A stretch of 11,825 nucleotides of DNA from Spirochaetales bacterium (GTDB lineage: Bacteria > Spirochaetota > Spirochaetia > DTKZ01). Shown here in pieces: positions 5,326 to 11,825 of this stretch. Each line of letters begins with the position of its first letter. The stretch's first letter is position 1. A model generated the notes under the pieces. It was given only the letters and a program-made list of their open reading frames with translations. It did no database searches and was not told the origin of the DNA. Both the position numbers and the translations under genes were made by a program. Location: assembly GCA_031266855.1 (NCBI GenBank), contig JAISAF010000358.1, forward strand, positions 1 to 11,825. Direction: 5' to 3'.

Positions 5326-6054
5326 ATGAAACAGGAAATGTCTCGGGTGGAGCGGAAGAAGCTGGCCGCGCAGTCAAGAATTCTTAAGGCGGCGGAGAAG
5401 CTTTTCCTTCGGGAAGATGGGTACGACAGGACGACGATACGGGATATCGCGGGGCTTGCGGATGTGAGTACGGGGGCTGTGTATATGCATTTTTCCGGTA
5501 AGCCGGACATTATGGCGGCGCTGCTGGACAAGATTGTTATTGACTATAAGGGGGGCTTTACGAATGTGGGGGGAGGGGAAAAGACGGGGCTGGAAAAGAT
5601 TGAGGATTTGATTGGGCATTTTTTTAATCTTATTCAGCAGCCGAAATTTCTTGCGTATGTTTATTATATAAGCAGGCTGGATCCTAAGGAGATCGATTCC
5701 GGGATAGCGGAGACTTTTGTACAGAGGCACATGCAGTTTTATGAACTGTTGAAGAACGCGATTACGGAGGGGCAGAAAGACGGGAGTATACAGAAATTTG
5801 ATTCGCCGGAGATTATGGCTTTTGTTTTTTTACATGCTACTCATGGTTTTATTCGGGATATAACGATGAAACACCAGATAGAGGGCTGCCCGGTTTTTTA
5901 TCCGAAGTTTTCCCAGGACAGGACGCTGAATCTTTTGAAAAAGATGCTTATCGCGGCTATAGCGGGGAAGCCTCCGGCGGTAAAGAAATCTTCGGGGGGG
6001 AGAGGTTTTCAGGGACGAAAAGGTCTTCAAAGGGCAAAGATGTCTTTGAAGTAG
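5326..6054 (+). CDS. TetR-family transcriptional regulator of the efflux operon
   Basis: The 242-residue protein has a TetR-type helix-turn-helix at residues about 17-67 (GYDRTTIRDIAGLADVSTG, then AVYMHFSGKPDIMAALL), followed by a helical ligand-binding and dimerisation domain to about residue 213. The last 30 residues form a Gly/Lys/Arg-rich tail not typical of the family. It is the first gene of the efflux operon. TetR regulators next to RND pumps usually repress both themselves and the pump and are released by a pump substrate; the palindrome over its own -35 box fits that. I chose ATG 5326 because it lies at the expected transcription start. ATG 5320 (two codons longer) and TTG 5290 are in frame but lie inside the promoter. 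There is no Shine-Dalgarno sequence, so initiation is probably leaderless. Confidence 0.88.
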   Translation: MKQEMSRVERKKLAAQSRILKAAEKLFLREDGYDRTTIRDIAGLADVSTGAVYMHFSGKPDIMAALLDKIVIDYKGGFTNVGGGEKTGLEKIEDLIGHFFNLIQQPKFLAYVYYISRLDPKEIDSGIAETFVQRHMQFYELLKNAITEGQKDGSIQKFDSPEIMAFVFLHATHGFIRDITMKHQIEGCPVFYPKFSQDRTLNLLKKMLIAAIAGKPPAVKKSSGGRGFQGRKGLQRAKMSLK

Positions 6055-6114
6055 AAGATTGGAAATTTTGGAAGTATATTTTGGCAGTACATTCAGGTAT
6101 AGGAGTAATAAAGA

Positions 6115-7170
6115 ATGGATAGGAAATTGGCTTTTTGGGTATTTTTCGCCGCTGTTGTTTTTATTTTTTCGGCGTGCTCGAAAAAGACTGAGGGTGATTT
6201 AAAAAGTATGGAACAGATCCATCAGGAAGAGGGGATCCCCGTGGTTCTTCGCGAGATGCGGCCCGCGGTTTTTACGACTTTTTTGAAGTATCCGGCATCT
6301 TTTATGGCAAGGTCAGAGTCAACGGCGAAGGCGGATTTGAGTGATGTTGTGCGTGTGGTTCATGTCAAACTGGGTGATACCGTTCATAAGGACGATGTTA
6401 TTATAACTTTCTCGCTGGATAATCCCAGCTACCAGCAGGCGAAAGCTAGTTACGAGAATGCCGAGGCGACGTACAAGAGGACGCAGAGTCTTTTTTCCAG
6501 TAATGGCGTTTCCCGGCAGAATCTGGATAACGCGAAGACGCAGTACGAGCTTGCCCGCGCGAATTTCAAGGCTATGGATGACGCGATAAACGTGAAGGCG
6601 CCTATAGGCGGGGTCATTACGCGGCTGGATGTGCGGGCAACCGAGAATGTGCAGTCGGGTACGGTGCTTTTTACGGTTTCCAACCTGGACAGGATAGAGG
6701 CCCGGATTTGGGTTTCGGCGCGGGATATTGGTTTTATCCGGGACGGGATGCCGGTGATGACGCAGTGGCTGGACAGGACGATTTCGGGCGAGGTTATCCA
6801 GGTAAATATGATTATGGACGCGGAGAAAAAGGCTTTTCTGGTTCTGGCGGAATTCCGTAACACGGAGCGGCTTTTGACGAGCGGTATGAGTCTGGATGCC
6901 ACGCTCCAGACCTACAAAAACGATACGGCGCTGTATATTCACCGCAAGGAGCTTGTTACCGAGGACGGGGTTCCCTGTGTGTATATCAGTCTTAACGATA
7001 AGGCGCAGCGGCGCGAGGTAACGATTGGCAGGAGCCAGGGGCTGCTTCTGGAAATTACCCAGGGGATTGCCCCTGGCGATTTTCTTATCTCCGAGGGCAG
7101 TCAGCTTGTTCAGGATGGAAGCAGGGTTTATAGCGTAGCGCCGACATCCGGCTCCACTCCCATGAATTAA
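6115..7170 (+). CDS. RND efflux periplasmic membrane fusion protein (lipoprotein)
   Basis: The 351-residue protein is the adaptor linking the inner-membrane RND pump to the outer-membrane channel. A hydrophobic signal (residues 5-20) ends in the lipobox FSAC with Cys21, so it is probably a lipoprotein; Phe at -3 is unusual outside groups with relaxed lipoboxes such as spirochaetes. Then follow the first half of the lipoyl domain (about 74-100, with VKLGDTVHKDDVI), a short alpha-hairpin (about 103-157), the second lipoyl half (about 158-190, INVKAPIGGVITRL), a beta-barrel domain (about 192-265) and a membrane-proximal domain to the C terminus. This is standard HlyD/AcrA-type order. AGGAG (6101-6105) lies nine bases before the ATG. 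The gene starts 60 bases after the TetR stop; TATATT (6075-6080) in that gap is a possible but weak internal promoter. Confidence 0.92.
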   Translation: MDRKLAFWVFFAAVVFIFSACSKKTEGDLKSMEQIHQEEGIPVVLREMRPAVFTTFLKYPASFMARSESTAKADLSDVVRVVHVKLGDTVHKDDVIITFSLDNPSYQQAKASYENAEATYKRTQSLFSSNGVSRQNLDNAKTQYELARANFKAMDDAINVKAPIGGVITRLDVRATENVQSGTVLFTVSNLDRIEARIWVSARDIGFIRDGMPVMTQWLDRTISGEVIQVNMIMDAEKKAFLVLAEFRNTERLLTSGMSLDATLQTYKNDTALYIHRKELVTEDGVPCVYISLNDKAQRREVTIGRSQGLLLEITQGIAPGDFLISEGSQLVQDGSRVYSVAPTSGSTPMN

Positions 7171-7190
7171 CCGGGGAGGAGTAAAGGCAA

Positions 7191-10100
7191 ATGTTTTTAT
7201 CAAATCTTTCAATTAAGAGGCCCATCCTTGTTACGATGTTCCTTATGGTTTTTGTCATCTTCGGGGCGCTGGCCTATTTTACTCTTCCGCTGAGTCTGTT
7301 TCCCGATGTCAAGATGCCCTATATTTTTATCCAGACTGTTTACGAGGGTTCTTCGCCGGATGTTATTGAGTCCCAGATAACAAAGCGTATTGAGGACGCT
7401 GTTTCCTCGCTGGGGGATCTGCGGGAAGTAACGTCCTATTCGATGGAAAGTCTTTCGCTTGTCAGCGTGCAGTTCAATATCGGCAAGGATGAGGAAGTGG
7501 CTCTGTCCGAGGTAAAGGACGCGGTTGACCAGATTCTGAACGACCTGCCTGATGGCGCGGATAAACCTATTTCGCGCAAGCTCGATATTAACAACATGAC
7601 GCCTATTATGAGTATCGTTCTGAACGGGAGCATGTCCGCCACGGAGCTGTATACCCTGGCGGATCAGAATATCAGCGACAGTCTTGCCCAGGCGGAAGAT
7701 GTTGGTCAGGTGAATATCATCGGCGGGCTTGAGCGGGAAATACGGATAGAGTTTGACAAGATGCTCGTTTTTGAGAACATGGTTTCCCTTCCCCAGATCG
7801 CCGGGCTTCTGGATGAGGCAAACTCGCAGCTTCCTGGCGGATCGTTCAAACAGCCCGGGCAGGATTTATCCGTGCGTATGTCCGGGGAGTTTATTTCGCT
7901 TGAGGAAATCGGGGATATAGATATTCCTGTCGCGGGGGGAACCCGGAAACTGGGCCAGCTCGCGGACATACTGGATTCCAACAAAACGGTGCGCACGCGC
8001 ACTCTTGTTCTGGACAAGCAAAATAACGTTACGGCTGACAATGCCATTCTGCTGCAAATCATCAGGACGCCGAACGGGAATACTGTACAGGGCGTGCGCG
8101 AGGTTACGCGGAGGCTGCCTCTGATAGAGGCGGAGTATGGGCACAGGATACAGCTGAGCGTTCTGTCGGAGCAGGCGACTTTTGTTCAGGATTCGGTGGA
8201 CGATACCGTGAGCAATGTGTATATGGGTATTATCCTGACGGGTCTTATTCTTCTTTTCTTTCTGCACGATTTACGCTCGACCATTATCGTCGCTATCTCC
8301 ATGCCGTTTTCCATTGTATCGACGTTCATGATTATGCAGTATATGGGTATATCCTTGAACATGATGTCCCTTATGGGGCTTTCCACCGCGACGGGTGTTC
8401 TGGTTGCCAACTCTGTTGTTGTTCTTGAGAATATTTTCCGTATGAAGGAGGAGGGGCATAACCGCGTTGAGTCCGCGGCAAAGGGTACATCGGAAGTTGT
8501 TGTCGCTGTAATGGCTTCCGCCCTGACAAACATCTGCGTTTTCTTTCCGCTGGCGAATGTCTCCGGTATGGTGGGCATGATGCTTCAGGATTTCGCGCTG
8601 ACGACAGTTATCGCCACGGTTTTTTCGATTCTGGTGTCTTTTACCGTAACGCCCATGCTGGCGTCCCTTATTCTGCCTGAAAGTATAAAAAAGGAATGGC
8701 GCCTGTCAATATGGCTTGAAAAAATGTTCAAGGCCTGGGAGCGCTGGTATGAGCGGCTTCTGAAACTTATGATGAAAAACCGCAAAAGATGTTTCATGGT
8801 TGTCCTTGTGACTATTCTTATTTTCGCGGGATCAATGGCTTTTGTTGTTCTGGGCTTTATTCCCTTTGAGCTGTCTCCCAATATAGACGGGGGGCTTATC
8901 AACGTAAACGTGGAGCTGCCTCAGGGCTATGACCTGGACGAGACGGCGGCTGTTCTGGATGAGGTGCAGTCCCGCCTGAAGGAATATCCTGATGTTCTTA
9001 ACCTTGTTACAACCCTGGGCCGGATTTCCTTTATCAATCAGGGTGTCAACCAGGCGCAGATGCAGATCAAGCTGACCGACAGGGAATACCGCGATAAATC
9101 CAACGTTATTATCGCCGCGGAAATGACCCGCACTCTTGCGGATATTCCCAACGCGGATATCAAGGTCAACGCGTCTTCGGCCTTCGGCGGGGGCGGGCAG
9201 GCGCCTGTGAGCTTCTACCTCCAGGGGCAGGACATGGACGCGCTTGAGGAACTTGCCGCCGGATTTATCGAAAAGATGCATCAGGTGCCGGGCTTCATCA
9301 ATATCGACAAATCAAGCCGCCCGGGGAAGCCGGAAATTACCATGAAACCTGACAGGAAAAAACTGTCCGAGGAGGGCATTTCGGTTTACGCTTTGGCTCT
9401 TACCCTGCGCGGGGCGGTGGAGGGAATCGAGGCGACAAAATATAAGGACGCGGGGAACGAGTACGATATCAGGGTTGTGTTTAAGGACTCCGCCCTTTTG
9501 ACATACGAAGACCTGGCGAGCATTCCCGTTATGACGCCCAGCGGGCCGCGGCCCATTTCCTACTTCGCGGATATAGATTTTACCACGGGCTTTAACCTGA
9601 TTACCCGCGTTGACAAGTTCAAAACCATCACGATCTCTTCGTACCTGCTTCCGGGATTTCCCCAGGGCAGCGCCCAGACCATCGTCAACGAAATCGCGGC
9701 TTCGACGAACTTTCCCACAGGCTACAAACTCTCCTGGGGGGGCAACGCCCGTATGCTTCTGGAAACCATGCAGGACATGGGGCGGGTTTTCGTCATAGCG
9801 GTTGTTCTTACCTACATGCTTCTGGCGGCCATTCTGGAAAGTTTTGTTCAGCCCCTGCTTATTCTGGCGACGGTTCCGCTTGCCTTTATCGGCATTATCG
9901 CTATCATTCTTCTTACTAATACCAGTATGAACATGGCTTCCATGCTGGCAATCATTATGCTTGTGGGTATAGTCGTCAACAACGCCATCCTGATCCTTGA
10001 CTATATGAATCTGCTGCGGCGCGAGGGACTGTCGGTAAAAGAAGCTCTTATCATTGCCGGCCCCCGAAAACTCAAGCCTATTCTTATGTCCAACATCGCG

Positions 10101-10295
10101 ACGGTTCTGGGCATGCTCCCAATGGCCCTGGCCATTGGTTCTTCGGGCGCGGAAATGCGGCAGGCTATGGGTATTGTAAGTATAGGAGGCATTTTGTCTT
10201 CCACCGTTCTTACCCTGTTTATTATTCCCGCGATTGAATATATTTTCGCGCGCAAACAACTGAAAAAGCGCGTTATAGAGGAGACTCCCGCATGA
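7191..10295 (+). CDS. RND-family efflux pump inner-membrane permease lacking the classical proton-relay residues
   Basis: The 1034-residue protein has the full HAE1/AcrB-type length and order: TM1 at about 10-30, a first large periplasmic porter loop (about 31-338), TM2-TM6 (about 342-494), TM7 (about 535-557), a second periplasmic loop (about 558-863) and TM8-TM12 (about 865-1020). TM4 reads GVLVANSVVVLENI (402-415), so A406 and N407 stand where AcrB has D407 and D408. TM10 reads GIVVNNAILILDY, putting N930 at the place of K940. TM11 has K960 and S967 at the R971 and T978 positions. Related non-AcrB subgroups often have the TM10 asparagines, but usually keep an acidic residue in TM4. Energy coupling is therefore uncertain. 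GGGGAGGAG precedes the ATG, and the gene starts 20 bases after the fusion-protein stop and overlaps the next gene by four bases. The substrate is unknown. Confidence 0.93.
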   Translation: MFLSNLSIKRPILVTMFLMVFVIFGALAYFTLPLSLFPDVKMPYIFIQTVYEGSSPDVIESQITKRIEDAVSSLGDLREVTSYSMESLSLVSVQFNIGKDEEVALSEVKDAVDQILNDLPDGADKPISRKLDINNMTPIMSIVLNGSMSATELYTLADQNISDSLAQAEDVGQVNIIGGLEREIRIEFDKMLVFENMVSLPQIAGLLDEANSQLPGGSFKQPGQDLSVRMSGEFISLEEIGDIDIPVAGGTRKLGQLADILDSNKTVRTRTLVLDKQNNVTADNAILLQIIRTPNGNTVQGVREVTRRLPLIEAEYGHRIQLSVLSEQATFVQDSVDDTVSNVYMGIILTGLILLFFLHDLRSTIIVAISMPFSIVSTFMIMQYMGISLNMMSLMGLSTATGVLVANSVVVLENIFRMKEEGHNRVESAAKGTSEVVVAVMASALTNICVFFPLANVSGMVGMMLQDFALTTVIATVFSILVSFTVTPMLASLILPESIKKEWRLSIWLEKMFKAWERWYERLLKLMMKNRKRCFMVVLVTILIFAGSMAFVVLGFIPFELSPNIDGGLINVNVELPQGYDLDETAAVLDEVQSRLKEYPDVLNLVTTLGRISFINQGVNQAQMQIKLTDREYRDKSNVIIAAEMTRTLADIPNADIKVNASSAFGGGGQAPVSFYLQGQDMDALEELAAGFIEKMHQVPGFINIDKSSRPGKPEITMKPDRKKLSEEGISVYALALTLRGAVEGIEATKYKDAGNEYDIRVVFKDSALLTYEDLASIPVMTPSGPRPISYFADIDFTTGFNLITRVDKFKTITISSYLLPGFPQGSAQTIVNEIAASTNFPTGYKLSWGGNARMLLETMQDMGRVFVIAVVLTYMLLAAILESFVQPLLILATVPLAFIGIIAIILLTNTSMNMASMLAIIMLVGIVVNNAILILDYMNLLRREGLSVKEALIIAGPRKLKPILMSNIATVLGMLPMALAIGSSGAEMRQAMGIVSIGGILSSTVLTLFIIPAIEYIFARKQLKKRVIEETPA

Positions 10296-11647
10296 AGTAT
10301 ATAAAAAACATGTGGCATATAAAAAAGCCTTTTTTAATTTTGATGCTGTGTATTGTCGCGGCGGCAGCGGTCGCGGAAGACTATTCCCTTGAGGATTACC
10401 TTGCCCGCGTGGAAAAGTTCAGTAAGGATTTGATTTTAAGCAGGCAGGATGTGGAGAAGGCCGATGTTACGGTTACTCAGGCGCGCTCTGCCCTCCTGCC
10501 CACGATCGGCGTACAGGCGGGTTATACCCGCAACCTGTGGGACATAGAACAGTCCACGCCGATAGGAGCTTCCACTACGTCAACTGGCGGTGCCTCGCCG
10601 CTGTATCCGCTCATACGCCAGGATATGAGAACCAATACGGACAACGAACTGTCCCTGGGCCTGGGTGTGGAACAGAATGTCTTTAATATGAAGGCCATCG
10701 CGGCCCTGCGGGCAAGCAGGCAGTACCGGGACCTCTACGGAACCGCGTACACCGAGGCAAAACGGCAGATTACGAACGCGGCCAGAAAAGCGTACTTTGG
10801 CGCGGTTCTCCTGCGCGAAATGCTCTCTGTCCGGGAAGCCTCGGAAAAAAACAACCAGGCGGCCTACGAAGACATGAGAAAACAGTACGAAGCGGGCATG
10901 GCGCGGGAGCTTGACATGCTCCTCGCCGAAGTCGCCTGGCAGCAGAGCGTTCCCGCCGTAACACAGGCGCGGCGCGACCTGGAAAACGCCCTGATTCAGA
11001 TCAAGACCCTCGCGGACATTGAACTGGGCGATCCCATAGCGCTGACAACCCCCCTGGACAGTTTCCCGCAGTTGCCACAGGAAGTCTCCCCGGAGGAAAG
11101 CTACTCCCGCAGAACCGACTACCAGTTCCTTTTGCAGCAGCGGGATCTCGCGGACATTTCCATCGATCTGGCGCTGGCCGATTTCTTTCCGACCATATCC
11201 GCGTCCCTGGGCCTTTCCCGGCAGGGCCGCGGCGATCAGGCCAAATTAATGGACACCCATACGGATGTCCTGCAACTCGGCGTAAAAATCGCCCTTCCCG
11301 TATACACTGGCGGCGCGCGCAGGAGCCAGCTTGAAATCGAAAAAATCAACCTGCGAAAACACGACACGGAGCTTGCCAAAATGCGCGACTTCATCCAGGC
11401 GGAAATAACCCGTCTGTACCTCTCCCTCCGGGAATCCTGGGAGCGCATCGGCTCTTCAAAAATAACATCCGAAACAGCGGACAAAGCCTACAGGCTTGTG
11501 CGCCTGTCCCTCGCGAACGGCATGGCGACCCAGCTTGAGGTAAACACCGCCGCGGTACGTCTGGAAGAGGCCCAGCTTGCCTATTACAATTCCGTCTACG
11601 ACTACCTGACCCTGTACTTCGACTGGGAGAAGGCCCTGGGGCTGTAG
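10292..11647 (+). CDS. TolC-like outer-membrane efflux channel (OEP family)
   Basis: The 451-residue protein has a signal peptide (basic residues 4-12, hydrophobic 13-24) with probable cleavage after AVA at 26-28. The mature part has the two pseudo-repeats of outer-membrane efflux proteins, roughly 33-230 and 240-445. Each consists of long alternating helices with Ala/Gln/Glu-rich heptads and a short beta segment, such as PTIGVQAGYTRN near 71-82 and FFPTISASLGLS near 295-306. TolC-type trimers form the outer-membrane exit duct for RND pumps, here completing the pump encoded upstream. The ATG overlaps the permease stop in ATGA, and GAGGAG (10278-10283) inside the permease gene is its ribosome binding site, so translation is probably coupled. 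Third codon positions are more C-rich than in the regulator and early permease genes. Confidence 0.93.
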   Translation: MKYIKNMWHIKKPFLILMLCIVAAAAVAEDYSLEDYLARVEKFSKDLILSRQDVEKADVTVTQARSALLPTIGVQAGYTRNLWDIEQSTPIGASTTSTGGASPLYPLIRQDMRTNTDNELSLGLGVEQNVFNMKAIAALRASRQYRDLYGTAYTEAKRQITNAARKAYFGAVLLREMLSVREASEKNNQAAYEDMRKQYEAGMARELDMLLAEVAWQQSVPAVTQARRDLENALIQIKTLADIELGDPIALTTPLDSFPQLPQEVSPEESYSRRTDYQFLLQQRDLADISIDLALADFFPTISASLGLSRQGRGDQAKLMDTHTDVLQLGVKIALPVYTGGARRSQLEIEKINLRKHDTELAKMRDFIQAEITRLYLSLRESWERIGSSKITSETADKAYRLVRLSLANGMATQLEVNTAAVRLEEAQLAYYNSVYDYLTLYFDWEKALGL

Positions 11648-11684
11648 AAATATTTTACAGCAATAGGGGGAAAGCCTTCCCCCT
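11641..11684 (+). terminator. Two stem-loops at the end of the efflux operon, possible transcription end
   Basis: A 6-bp stem (gctgta 11641-11646 with tacagc 11656-11661, nine-base loop) includes the stop codon. It is followed by an 8-bp stem (agggggaa 11665-11672 with ttccccct 11677-11684, loop AGCC). Neither is followed by a run of T, so this is not a canonical intrinsic terminator. It could stabilise the mRNA 3' end or require Rho. Confidence 0.35.
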
Positions 11685-11685
11685 G

Positions 11686-11811
11686 CCGCGCACACGGTTG
11701 CGCGGCCCCCCCTTCGCCGGGGGCTATCGCCCCCGGAACCCACGAAGAACGCCGCGCGGCGGCGCGATTTTGCGAAGCAAAATCGCGGGGCTTTGCCTTC
11801 GGCAAAGCCCC
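11686..11811. repeat. Hairpin array downstream of the efflux operon
   Basis: Four perfect hairpins occur in sequence: 11686-11705 (7 bp), 11717-11736 (8 bp, loop TATC), 11763-11787 (11 bp, loop GAA, apex GCGAAGC at 11772-11778) and 11787-11811 (11 bp, loop TTC). The third stem (arm cgcgattttgc) nearly repeats the stem of the hairpin at 4884-4912. The sequence is non-coding to the window edge and resembles the region that precedes composite copies 1 and 3, so another copy may lie just beyond the window. Confidence 0.75.
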
Positions 11812-11825
11812 GTGCTGTGCGCTTT

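Noticed and set aside
6319..10259. Long minus-strand open frames inside the efflux genes (6319-7212 and 9312-10259)
   Set aside because: They are antisense to clear fusion-protein and RND coding sequence, are rich in His/Arg/Asn with no recognisable domain, and are expected shadows of G/T-rich codon use.
1..11825. tRNA or rRNA genes
   Set aside because: No cloverleaf-like arms with TTCGA-type T-loops in proper spacing and no rRNA-like conserved stretches were seen on either strand.

Overview
The window looks like chromosome of a Gram-negative (diderm) bacterium with roughly even base composition. A Treponema-like spirochaete, for example a termite-gut type, is my best guess. That guess rests on overall gene style, a degenerate lipobox in the membrane fusion protein, and repeat-rich intergenic regions; no rRNA or other marker gene is present, so it is low-confidence.

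Left part (1-4136): a repeat-bearing intergenic region leads to a promoter with an operator-like inverted repeat. It drives a GAF/HD-GYP protein (385-1644, probable cyclic-di-GMP phosphodiesterase) and, 40 bases downstream, a 512-residue membrane protein of unknown function (1685-3223). A convergent YedA/EamA-type drug/metabolite exporter (3180-4136, minus strand) overlaps the end of the unknown gene by 44 bases.

Middle (4137-5325): about 1.2 kb that is almost free of genes. It holds two copies of a composite intergenic repeat, a REPIN-like inverted pair of short palindromes, a 47-codon proline-rich small ORF (4670-4813), and a dense run of perfect hairpins, mostly with three-base loops. Several hairpins have the heptamer GCGAAGC at the apex, which is known as an extraordinarily stable DNA mini-hairpin.

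Right part (5326-11647): a compact tripartite efflux operon, TetR regulator - lipoprotein membrane fusion protein - RND permease - TolC-like outer-membrane channel. The genes are separated by 60 bases, 20 bases and a 4-base overlap. The RND permease lacks the paired aspartates and the lysine of the classical proton relay. After the operon the hairpin-rich sequence type resumes and runs to the window edge.

Two themes link the window. First, three operon-leading genes (HD-GYP, EamA, TetR) have a -10-like box 6-7 bases before the start codon and no Shine-Dalgarno sequence, which suggests leaderless mRNAs; the other genes have Shine-Dalgarno sequences, although that of the 512-residue protein is unusually far from its start. 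Second, each of these three promoters has a copy of the same composite repeat about 90-130 bases upstream, oriented the same way relative to the gene.
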